Below are positions 1 through 5,623 of a stretch of DNA of 21,339 nucleotides, piece after piece (the stretch's first letter is position 1; each line of letters opens with the position of its first letter). This stretch comes from Spirochaetaceae bacterium (GTDB lineage: Bacteria > Spirochaetota > Spirochaetia > Treponematales > Breznakiellaceae). Under the pieces are notes generated by a model. It was not told where the DNA came from. It did not search any database and saw only the letters and a program-made list of their open reading frames with translations. Location: assembly GCA_031283025.1 (NCBI GenBank), contig JAITCP010000024.1:1-21339 (forward strand). Direction: 5' to 3'. A program made the translations under genes and the position numbers.

Positions 1-303
1 CCCATTGATTCAAGTCTCGTTTCCGGCATAAATCATTCTCAATATGCCGATATAGTCATCGCTTCTATTGGCCTTGCAAACGGCCTGCTTTTGACGGACA
101 TTAGATTTTCGGTTTGCGAAATTCCAGGAACGGATGTTCTTATCGGCATGGATATAATTATGATGGGCGACTTCGCTATAAGCAACGGAGACGGAAAGAC
201 TTTATTCACTTTCGCAATCCCGCCCTTCAAGAATAAAGTCTCCCATACCGAAAAAGCGGATAGCATAAACACCCGAATATCCAAAAAACGTGGAGAAAAT
301 TGA
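1..303 (+). CDS. Retropepsin-like aspartic protease family protein, C-terminal part
   Basis: The frame is open from the first base, so the start lies left of the window and about 100 residues are visible. The stretch DVLIGMDIIMMGDFAISN followed by GKTLFTFAIPP matches what I know of the C-terminal half of bacterial and phage clan AA (retropepsin-like) aspartic proteases: a conserved LIGMDI turn, then GDF and a final strand. The catalytic DTG/DSG loop is not in view: the visible PIDSSLV is a possible but weak match, so activity cannot be judged. The last 25 residues are basic and polar. An ATG with a GGAG ribosome site (about 292-295) follows two bases after the stop, so the next short ORF is probably cotranscribed. 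Family call moderate; substrate unknown. Confidence 0.6.
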   Translation, partial: PIDSSLVSGINHSQYADIVIASIGLANGLLLTDIRFSVCEIPGTDVLIGMDIIMMGDFAISNGDGKTLFTFAIPPFKNKVSHTEKADSINTRISKKRGEN

Positions 304-304
304 C

Positions 305-361
305 ATGAAAAAAACCATCGTTTTAACCATTTTCCTTCTGGCCGTCGGGACTGATTTCTGA
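305..361 (+). pseudogene. Truncated signal-peptide ORF, remnant of an exported-protein gene
   Basis: An ATG preceded by GGAG at 9-10 bases opens an 18-residue ORF, MKKTIVLTIFLLAVGTDF, which stops at TGA. This is a complete N-region and hydrophobic core of a signal peptide with no mature protein. It resembles the leaders of the exported proteins at 870 and 2069 (MKK, then ten or more hydrophobic residues). Reading through the TGA gives QAFTF and about 20 more residues to a TAG near 430, with no clear likeness to the other mature proteins. I read it as the stump of a third gene of this class, cut just after the leader. A genuine tiny membrane peptide is the alternative. Confidence 0.45.
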
Positions 362-390
362 CAGGCATTTACTTTTCCAATAGTAAAAAA

Positions 391-442
391 ATCCCCCCTA
401 TGGTACAATCAGTTCACCACAAACTAAACCCATAGGAGGGAT
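391..442 (+). promoter_or_regulatory. Inverted repeat that would mask the ribosome site of the 445 gene
   Basis: The left arm at 391-403 (atcccccctatgg) pairs with the right arm at 430-442 (ccataggagggat), with one mismatch in 13 and a loop of about 26 bases. The right arm contains the AGGAGGG ribosome site of the ORF that starts at 445, so a folded transcript would hide it. There is no T-run after the stem, so it is not a terminator for plus-strand reading. Regulation is inferred from position only. Confidence 0.5.
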
Positions 443-444
443 AA

Positions 445-639
445 ATGAACCAAGATCAAGAAATCAGAGCAAAAGCTCTGGAAATTGCAGTCCTTATTAG
501 AGGCGGCGATGTACCAGGCAAACTGTCTGGAAAAGGCGAGCTTGTCATTGGTCATTACCAATGGCTTGCTGATGCTATTGAGCAGCACATTCGCGGAACT
601 TTGAAACCAAGTCCTGCGGAATCTGTGGAAAATCCATAA
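445..639 (+). CDS. Hypothetical protein, 64 residues
   Basis: I do not recognise this protein. The start is supported by AGGAGGG ending four bases upstream. It is soluble-looking and mostly helical in the first 50 residues (an IRAKALEIAVLIRGG stretch, then HYQWLADAIEQHIRG), with no signal peptide, and ends in a Pro/Ser-rich tail. Its last 65 bases overlap the end of the minus-strand gene 575-793, so the two are convergent. That overlap is longer than those of the other convergent pairs nearby (4 and 11 bases). The masked ribosome site suggests translational control. Confidence 0.55.
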   Translation: MNQDQEIRAKALEIAVLIRGGDVPGKLSGKGELVIGHYQWLADAIEQHIRGTLKPSPAESVENP

Positions 640-793
640 AGCCCGATTGCTTAAGCCATTTTTTCGGGGCTATCTGTATATTGATGGCCCCGGAAAATGT
701 TATCTTTGAATTTTCTGCGCCAATAGAAATAACCTCATAGCCAGTCGCTTCAATAAGTCTCCGTAATTCGTCAAACGGCGGTTTCCCTTCCAT
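575..793 (-). CDS. Hypothetical protein, 72 residues
   Basis: Longer upstream starts exist in this frame, but the ATG at 793 has an AGAAGGAG site six bases away and a promoter ending 20 bases upstream, so I take it as the start. The product begins MEGKPPFDELRRLIEATGYEV; residues 6-25 look like a helix plus strand (DELRRLIEATGYEVISIG), followed by IAPKKW. No family recognised and no export signal. It faces the plus-strand gene 445-639 and overlaps it by 65 bases. It shares a divergent promoter region with the lipoprotein gene at 870. Confidence 0.6.
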   Translation of the reverse strand: MEGKPPFDELRRLIEATGYEVISIGAENSKITFSGAINIQIAPKKWLKQSGFMDFPQIPQDLVSKFRECAAQ

Positions 794-812
794 ACCTGTT
801 CTCCTTCTTTTA

Positions 813-863
813 ACAATACTATTGATTTTAAGCCTTGTCAATGAATCGTGATTGGTATATAAT
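813..863. promoter_or_regulatory. Divergent promoter pair with overlapping -35 boxes
   Basis: Plus strand: TTGTCA at 835-840, a 17-base spacer, then TATAAT at 858-863, which predicts a start near 870. Minus strand: TTGACA at 836-841, 17 bases, then TATTGT at 813-818. The two -35 hexamers overlap in the near-palindrome ttgtcaa, so RNA polymerase should occupy only one direction at a time. The plus-strand start point coincides with the ATG at 870. Confidence 0.75.
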
Positions 864-869
864 TTAACC

Positions 870-1421
870 ATGAAAAAACCAGCTTTTTTTGCAGTCTTAT
901 TCGCTATGGCAGTGGCCGCCTGCGGGCAAAATTTCACTTTTCAGGGCTTGCCGTGGGGTACGTCAAAAGAACGTGTCGAGGAGAAATTCGGCAAACAGCT
1001 TCCGGCAGACAGAACCGATAATAAGTATACCCGTACTGTAACCCTATTTGGGTATTTTACTGACCTCGAAATTGAATTTGATACTAAGGGTATGAGTTCA
1101 GCATCCTATAGATTTTGGGCCAATAGGAATTCTAGCGACTCCCAATTAACGGCACTCTACCATATTATATTAGGCCAGCTTGAAAACAAATATGGCCCTT
1201 ATACTGAAGTAATTATTCTGGACTATAAAGGGATTAGTGAATGGGATAGATGTATAATCTGGCATTTCAATAATTTCCATATCATTCTTATTTGCGGTAA
1301 TGACAGTATTGGTCAGCCTTATATATCATATTTTTCAGATACATCATGGAACAGTTTCTATGAACGAAAAGTAAAGGAATGTATAAGCGCCAGAAATAGA
1401 TGGCCTAACGCTACCTTGTAG
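870..1421 (+). CDS. Putative exported lipoprotein with FxGLPWGTS motif, 183 residues
   Basis: The N-terminus MKKPAFFAVLFAMAVAACG is a lipoprotein signal peptide with a VAAC lipobox (Cys18), acceptable by the relaxed spirochaete rule. The mature part starts NFTFQGLPWGTSKERVEEKFG, a motif I associate with small secreted bacterial proteins of unknown function. Beta-rich sequence with several aromatic residues follows. I chose ATG 870 over the upstream in-frame ATG at 852 because the signal peptide starts there and the promoter's start point falls on it. There is no Shine-Dalgarno sequence, so the mRNA is probably leaderless. It ends inside the tail of the convergent orphan tape-measure segment (11-base overlap). 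A role in superinfection exclusion is inference; an unrelated moron gene is the alternative. Confidence 0.7.
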   Translation: MKKPAFFAVLFAMAVAACGQNFTFQGLPWGTSKERVEEKFGKQLPADRTDNKYTRTVTLFGYFTDLEIEFDTKGMSSASYRFWANRNSSDSQLTALYHIILGQLENKYGPYTEVIILDYKGISEWDRCIIWHFNNFHIILICGNDSIGQPYISYFSDTSWNSFYERKVKECISARNRWPNATL

Positions 1422-2004
1422 TAGTTTCGGTTCGGCCCTCCGGGCCGTATTCTATTATTACTTTAACTGGTACTGGTTCTTTTAACCTTGCATCAAGCCT
1501 GTCCAGAATCGCATTCATTTTATCTTGCTCGCCATACCCAATCCTCGTGCCAGATGGTGAATCTTTTGTAGTAGCAAAATTAGCGGCTAAACCTAATTCT
1601 TTTAATATATCAAGTATATAATCGGGTAGATCATCATCCGGCATCTGCATTACCAAAGAATTGAATCTCTCGGATAATTGGCGCGCATTTTCATCGCCAT
1701 CTTTACCTTCAGCATTAATCAGAAACTTCAAGCCTTCGCCAGCATGTCTGTAAAAAGCTGTTTCTGAACCCTCTGGTTGGATATATTCACCTACTCCATC
1801 TCCCTCCCATAGGGGATCAAATTTTTTTGTTGCATCATATATTGACCGGCCATGATTTTTCCCCTGCAATATCTTCACAAGCCTTTCCGCTTCTTGACGA
1901 AGCAGTTTCATTTCTGTTTGGTCAAATTCAATTTTCCCGATCTGTATTCCCTTATGAGCTAATTCATTAAGAGTATCCCTCAACAGTACGGAATCGGACT
2001 TCAT
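1411..2004 (-). CDS. Orphan tape-measure C-terminal segment, 197 residues
   Basis: From MKSDS onward this aligns with the C-terminal part of the tape measure protein at 2536-4884. Both begin GMKSDS, and both then carry a short L-rich helix, an IG..xFD block and a helix of similar spacing (IQIGKIEFDQTEMKLL here, INIGKGKFDTVKMETL there). Downstream the two diverge; this one ends LKEPVPVKVIIEYGPEGR. The shared DNA is exactly 19 bp (1990-2008 and 3064-3082), and likeness stops at its edges. The open frame continues upstream to 2238, but that part is antisense to the exported-protein gene at 2069, so I do not count it. AAGGGG eight bases before ATG 2004 could allow translation, but no promoter is evident. 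It is probably a displaced or silent 3' end, like the orphan C-terminal modules of polymorphic toxins. Confidence 0.65.
   Translation of the reverse strand: MKSDSVLLRDTLNELAHKGIQIGKIEFDQTEMKLLRQEAERLVKILQGKNHGRSIYDATKKFDPLWEGDGVGEYIQPEGSETAFYRHAGEGLKFLINAEGKDGDENARQLSERFNSLVMQMPDDDLPDYILDILKELGLAANFATTKDSPSGTRIGYGEQDKMNAILDRLDARLKEPVPVKVIIEYGPEGRTETTTR
1433..1447 (+). terminator. GC-rich hairpin after the lipoprotein gene
   Basis: Perfect six-base stem CGGCCC/GGGCCG with a three-base loop, 12 bases after the stop at 1421. The following tattctatta is only weakly T-rich, so termination efficiency is doubtful. It also lies within the coding sequence of the opposing ORF, and the codons alone could explain it. 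Confidence 0.3.
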
Positions 2005-2008
2005 GCCT
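1990..2008. repeat. 19-bp direct repeat, copy 1 (tape-measure junction)
   Basis: ggaatcggacttcatgcct occurs here and, identically, at 3064-3082 inside the tape measure gene. In both places it encodes the GMKSDS junction on the minus strand. Flanks differ on both sides. Recombination between the copies would delete 1074 bp and put the orphan C-terminus on the tape measure protein in frame. Confidence 0.8.
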
Positions 2009-2043
2009 TGGCCCCTTGCCAAACCGTGGATTGAGGCATATAC

Positions 2044-2060
2044 TATAATAGAAAAGGAGT
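2044..2060 (+). promoter_or_regulatory. -10 box and ribosome site of the exported-protein gene
   Basis: A consensus TATAAT at 2044-2049 sits 20 bases before the ATG at 2069, and AAAAGGAG ends at about 2059. The -35 region 17 bases upstream (aaaccg) is poor, so this promoter may be weak or need an activator. The leader would be very short (about 13 bases). Confidence 0.5.
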
Positions 2061-2068
2061 AAAAAACC

Positions 2069-2539
2069 ATGAAAAAGGCGATAACTTTAATTGTTTTTCT
2101 TCTCATTGCCACCGCCGCCGTGTTCGGGCAAAATAATGATATTTTTAATATGCTTGAAGGACTTACACATAATTTCCCAGCAACAGAGGACGGGGCTAGA
2201 AGAATACTGGTAAGTAATGGGTTTATCCCGGCTGGCAAAGATAGATATATAAATTCTTTTGAGGGCGTTTCTATTGTATCTAGGTCAGAATATGGAACTT
2301 ATTCAGCAAACAGAACGGAAATAACCTTTATCTTTAAATTCAATGATGACTTATATTTTGTAAAGTTTATAAGGGAATATTTAACTTATTTTTCAAACAG
2401 GTATGGCGTTTCTTTTAACGGCTCTCACGGTAATTCAAATTATTATGTTTTTTATAACGAAAATGAAGCAACAGCTTTAGCAATGGATTATAACTCTAAC
2501 GAAAAAAATGTTGTTATATGGGTTTCTCTAAATAATTAA
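2069..2539 (+). CDS. Putative exported protein, 156 residues
   Basis: MKKAITLIVFLLIATAAVFGQ is a signal peptide of spirochaete style, with likely cleavage around FG/Q by signal peptidase I; no cysteine, so not a lipoprotein. The mature part is about 135 residues, rich in Asn, Tyr and Phe, with an alternating strand-like pattern (TEITFIFKFNDDLYFVKF); no family recognised. The ribosome site AAAGGAG and a TATAAT box support the start. Its stop and that of the tape measure gene share the palindrome TTAA (2536-2539), so the genes are convergent with no spacer. The same layout recurs at 870-1421 against the orphan segment, which suggests these proteins travel with tape-measure C-termini. Confidence 0.7.
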   Translation: MKKAITLIVFLLIATAAVFGQNNDIFNMLEGLTHNFPATEDGARRILVSNGFIPAGKDRYINSFEGVSIVSRSEYGTYSANRTEITFIFKFNDDLYFVKFIREYLTYFSNRYGVSFNGSHGNSNYYVFYNENEATALAMDYNSNEKNVVIWVSLNN

Positions 2540-4884
2540 TCTCCTCTTTCCAATCCTCCTTCCAACCAAACACGAATATCCAAATCTGATTTTCCGTTGA
2601 AAAGATCACCTCTCCCTAACACATTCGCAAGAGCCCTTAATACTGGGATCAAATCCCGTAATTCATCTGATGTTAATACACCATCATACATAGCTTTTTC
2701 TGTTTCCGCTCTGTATGTCCAATACTCTCTGGGGTTATGTGGGTTTATATCGCCCGTTCCTTCAGATACAACCCCAGCAAGAGCCTTATATCTCCCTTCT
2801 ATAGTTGATTCAGATCTAAGCAATCTTTCAAGGATACCACCCCATTTTTCTGCATCGTGAAAGGTATCAACTTCTGGTATTGCTACTGGCAAAGCGTCAA
2901 GATTGGGCTTTGTATCTTTTCTCTTCCCATACCACTCTTCCAGAAGACTATAAATATCCCCGGCAATCCCTTCTAGGGTTTCCATTTTAACCGTATCAAA
3001 TTTTCCTTTTCCGATGTTTATCAGTTGGGTGTCTATGCTTGTAAGAACGTCCTGTAACCTCTGGGAATCGGACTTCATGCCTGGTTCTTTCTGGAATCCT
3101 TTAATATCTTTCTCTGCCCTCGCCCAGTCTGCTTCTGTCCACTCTCCAGACTTCAACATCATGTCATAGACGGCCCTGCCCCCGGTGTAATTCAGGTTGT
3201 ACATTTTCATAAAGCGTTCAATCTGGGCGGCGGAATTTCCGGGTTCCATTTCTTGAACGGCTTCAAACTGCCGCCTCAATAAATCCTTGCTCACGCCCTT
3301 TTCAAGGAGCATCATCGTATCGACATAATTCCCAAGCCCTTCCTTATCGGTTAATCTTTTAAATGTTTTCTCATCACCCGCCAATTCTGCGGCAACGCCA
3401 AAGCTCAACATATCCTCTACGCTCTTTAACCCGGTTGCGTTTGCTACAGCGTCGTTCATTCGCATAAGGCGGTTAGCGCCCTGTTCGCCCGTCCACAATG
3501 CGTCCCCGCCGGACAGTTTAGACAGGAGCGTCATATTTCCGGCAATCTCATCCGCGCCCCGGACAAAGCCCTTTTCAATGCCGTCTTCCATAATCCGCTG
3601 CATGGAAGTAAGGAATTCGTCAAATTGCCCCTTCCCCATGCCGGAAGCGGTAAGCCCCGCATAAGCAGTCCTAACCGCGTTTTCGTCTCCGCCGTACCGC
3701 ATTGCCGTACCGGAAAGGCGCTGGATATTCCCAAGATTGGCCCCGGTAAACCGCTCCCACATAATATCCTGCCGGGCACCGGACAGGGCTTGTTCACCGG
3801 TAAAATTTCCATAAGCGCCGCGGGCCGCCGCCGCCTGTATCATTTCATCCGTTGTCTTTCCCGTACCCATGGACGCTTGAGCCGCTCTGTTATACCATGC
3901 CAACCCCTCGCCCGCGTTCTGCCCCCCGCTCTTTTTTTCAATGTCCGTACCGTACCGCTGGTAGAACATATCTATTGCCGGAAGCGCCGCCTCATACCGT
4001 TCCGATAACGCGTTATCTATCTCTAACTTATCGCCTTTAAGTCCGCCAAAGAAACTGCCAAGCTGCTGGCCCAGGGCCATTGTCGTCATGCCGACTATCG
4101 GGCCTAAAAAAAACCCTAGCGCCCCTATTAGCGCCCCCGCGCCGCCGCCAGCAAGCTGTCCTAAGCCCTTTTCTCTTTGAATAACAGAACCCATGTAATC
4201 GCCGCTGGCCATGGATTTTTTACTGCCGATAATAGTCTCCCCGGCCCCTATAATCCCGGACACTATCTGGCTTGCAAGGCGGTTTGCCATGTATTCGCCC
4301 ACGGATTTTTCACCCTTGCCTTTTCCGCCGCCCTTGCCTTCTTCGGCTTCTTCTTCCCTTAGCTGCCGCTTCACCATGGATTCGGTTTCTCTTAGGTTTT
4401 TTAATATGCTTGACAGTTTTTGTTCTTCCCCGACATCCCCCCTGTCATGCGCGTCCCACAGGCTGTCTTTTACCTCCTGCATCATCGCGGTTAATTCTTC
4501 AATTTCATTGGTAAGTTTGACGATCTTCTGTTCGCCCTCGGTGTTCTTTTTCCCGTCGGCGGCAAGAAGGCTTGCCGGGGCCTGCCTGTTCATCCCGTAA
4601 GAGGATTCCGTCATGGTAGGCCGTATTTGCTGGTTTGAATAAACGGGCCTTCCGTAAGGGTCAAGCAATGTGCCCCCCGGAAGCCCGTAATTGGCATTTG
4701 ACTGGGTAAGCCGTTGAACCGGCTGCTGGTTCAGTACGGGAGCGCCGCCCCCGCCTATAAGGGGGGCCAGCGGTTTTGAGTTTTGGGTTAATTTTCCTAC
4801 CGAGGAATTTATGTCATCAAGCGCCCGTTTTGCGCCGGAAGAATCGCCCGTTAGAACAAGATTTATGCCTACTGTATTTGCCAC
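2536..4884 (-). CDS. Phage tail tape measure protein, 782 residues
   Basis: Sets tail length and, in known phages, passes into the host envelope at DNA injection. It starts at GTG (4882-4884) behind GAGAGGG. Visible parts: a Gln/Pro-rich N-terminus; a charged coiled-coil-like stretch at about 120-185 ending in a Gly/Lys-rich linker; a Gly/Ala-rich hydrophobic segment at 241-281 that could insert in membrane; a long helical body; and a C-terminal 180 residues from GMKSDS (603) that form a separable module. Position directly after the frameshifted chaperone pair is the standard tail gene order. The body is visibly GC-rich (4880-3300), whereas the part after the 19-bp repeat (3064-2536) is more AT-rich, in keeping with a later-acquired end. 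No baseplate genes follow. Confidence 0.9.
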   Translation of the reverse strand: MANTVGINLVLTGDSSGAKRALDDINSSVGKLTQNSKPLAPLIGGGGAPVLNQQPVQRLTQSNANYGLPGGTLLDPYGRPVYSNQQIRPTMTESSYGMNRQAPASLLAADGKKNTEGEQKIVKLTNEIEELTAMMQEVKDSLWDAHDRGDVGEEQKLSSILKNLRETESMVKRQLREEEAEEGKGGGKGKGEKSVGEYMANRLASQIVSGIIGAGETIIGSKKSMASGDYMGSVIQREKGLGQLAGGGAGALIGALGFFLGPIVGMTTMALGQQLGSFFGGLKGDKLEIDNALSERYEAALPAIDMFYQRYGTDIEKKSGGQNAGEGLAWYNRAAQASMGTGKTTDEMIQAAAARGAYGNFTGEQALSGARQDIMWERFTGANLGNIQRLSGTAMRYGGDENAVRTAYAGLTASGMGKGQFDEFLTSMQRIMEDGIEKGFVRGADEIAGNMTLLSKLSGGDALWTGEQGANRLMRMNDAVANATGLKSVEDMLSFGVAAELAGDEKTFKRLTDKEGLGNYVDTMMLLEKGVSKDLLRRQFEAVQEMEPGNSAAQIERFMKMYNLNYTGGRAVYDMMLKSGEWTEADWARAEKDIKGFQKEPGMKSDSQRLQDVLTSIDTQLINIGKGKFDTVKMETLEGIAGDIYSLLEEWYGKRKDTKPNLDALPVAIPEVDTFHDAEKWGGILERLLRSESTIEGRYKALAGVVSEGTGDINPHNPREYWTYRAETEKAMYDGVLTSDELRDLIPVLRALANVLGRGDLFNGKSDLDIRVWLEGGLERGD
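3064..3082. repeat. 19-bp direct repeat, copy 2 (inside the tape measure gene)
   Basis: Identical to 1990-2008. It encodes the GMKSDS junction at residue 602-607 of the tape measure protein, and marks the point where the active C-terminal module begins. Confidence 0.8.
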
Positions 4885-4896
4885 AAGAACCCTCTC

Positions 4897-5145
4897 TTAC
4901 CGTTCAATGTCCATTCCGGCAATATCGGCCTCGGAATACCCGATGCTCCGCATCACATCCGACGTCGGTTCCTTCGCTTTTTCTTTTCTTTGTTTTATTT
5001 CCGCATACAATACGGATTCCTCCGTAAAGGTATTGGCAAATTCAAAGAAAATGTCCACAAAAGCCGGATCAAGCTCACATATTGGCGCTGGTAACTCCCT
5101 GAAATAAACCATTGCCCACAGGGTCTTGAACACCCTCCCGCTCAT
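4897..5145 (-). CDS. Tail assembly chaperone, frameshift extension
   Basis: This ORF is the second half of the chaperone pair that precedes the tape measure gene in most long-tailed phages. Its frame is open from just after a TGA near 5208, well before the ATG at 5145, and that ATG has no convincing ribosome site, so expression by frameshifting from the upstream gene is more likely. A -2 slip at 5161-5167 would join the halves into a 227-residue protein. The extension has KTLWAMVYFRELPAPICELD, then a helical charged stretch and ends DIAGMDIER. In known phages the long form is a minor product that binds the tape measure protein. Independent translation from 5145 remains possible. Confidence 0.7.
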   Translation of the reverse strand: MSGRVFKTLWAMVYFRELPAPICELDPAFVDIFFEFANTFTEESVLYAEIKQRKEKAKEPTSDVMRSIGYSEADIAGMDIER

Positions 5146-5578
5146 TTTGTCCAGCGGTTTCTTTTTCAGGGAGTCTAAGCTGCTTCTGTATTTCTTGACG
5201 AAAGGAATGGGCCTTCACATAGACTTCATCAACGAAATCTATATCCGGCATATCCCTCCATGAAAAAGTATTGTTCCTGTTTTTGGCGTTTTCGTACCAC
5301 TTGGGGCCGCTCTTTACAACAACGTCAAGAACGGCGCATTTGTACATGACGTTTTCCGCTTCCACGTCAAAGGCCCGCGCCGGAATACCCATCCGCCGCT
5401 GGGCGGTAATAAGCCCGATCCGTTCAATGTCTTTTTGTTTCGGGAATTTGACTACAAAATTCCCCCGCGAAGTTTGAATAGTTTCGGTTGCGTCCTTGCC
5501 GCTCAAAAGTTTGTAAAACAGATCGTCCGATTCAGAATCGTTCAATTCATCCGTCTTAATTTCGTCTACAAAATCCAT
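5075..5578 (-). CDS. Tail assembly chaperone, short form
   Basis: 167 residues if read to its own stop. It lies between the tail tube and tape measure genes, where the short chaperone form (analogue of lambda gpG) is expected. The region to about residue 139 looks folded: FVVKFPKQKDIERIGLITAQRR, a helical block around VLDVVVKSGPKWY, then VDEVYVKAHSFRQEIQKQL. The final 28 residues after PEKE are polar and resemble an out-of-use tail, as in other frameshifted chaperones. Ribosome site AAAGGAG precedes the ATG at 5578. It assists tail tube polymerisation around the tape measure protein. Confidence 0.75.
   Translation of the reverse strand: MDFVDEIKTDELNDSESDDLFYKLLSGKDATETIQTSRGNFVVKFPKQKDIERIGLITAQRRMGIPARAFDVEAENVMYKCAVLDVVVKSGPKWYENAKNRNNTFSWRDMPDIDFVDEVYVKAHSFRQEIQKQLRLPEKETAGQNEREGVQDPVGNGLFQGVTSANM
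5161..5167 (-). promoter_or_regulatory. Candidate -2 ribosomal frameshift site
   Basis: On the minus strand, the zero-frame codons CCT GAA AAA GAA contain GAAAAAG. A tRNA-Lys on AAA can move back two bases and pair again perfectly with AAA, and the next codon is then AAG in the frame of the 4897-5145 ORF. The downstream ORF lies in the +1/-2 frame relative to the upstream gene, so the usual -1 slip would not work. A -2 shift is known for the equivalent pair in phage Mu. A +1 shift elsewhere in the 5161-5207 overlap is not excluded. Confidence 0.5.
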
Positions 5579-5593
5579 TTAATCGCTCCTTTA

Positions 5594-5619
5594 ACGGGGC
5601 CGCCCTCGGGCCGCCCCGT
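5594..5619. repeat. Strong GC-rich hairpin between tube and chaperone genes
   Basis: acggggccgccc and gggccgccccgt pair with one mismatch. On the minus (coding) strand no T-run follows and the chaperone ribosome site comes five bases later. On the plus strand it is followed by gTTTTT, but no plus-strand gene exists to terminate. It is more likely an mRNA end-stabiliser or processing stem that keeps tube mRNA in excess over chaperone mRNA. Function inferred. Confidence 0.55.
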
Positions 5620-5623
5620 GTTT

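Noticed and set aside
300..305. TTGACA just before the signal-peptide stump as a promoter -35
   Set aside because: No acceptable -10 hexamer lies 16-18 bases downstream on the plus strand; the match overlaps the ATG by chance.
39..408. Minus-strand ORFs over the retropepsin end and signal-peptide stump
   Set aside because: They mirror real plus-strand coding sequence, have no supported ribosome site, and their hydrophobic runs are the reverse complement of the leader peptide.
391..442. The inverted repeat as an integron attC-type recombination site
   Set aside because: No conserved attC core (GTTRRRY) at the ends, no integrase gene in view, and the arms are explained by the ribosome site region.
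2005..2238. Upstream extension of the orphan tape-measure ORF (start at 2238)
   Set aside because: This part is antisense to the signal peptide and start of the exported-protein gene at 2069, and its protein has no likeness to the tape measure; the homology starts sharply at MKSDS.
3531..4600. Several plus- and minus-strand ORFs of 60-129 residues inside the tape measure gene
   Set aside because: Pro/Cys/Arg/Ser-rich shadow frames of a GC-rich gene, without ribosome sites or gene-like neighbours.
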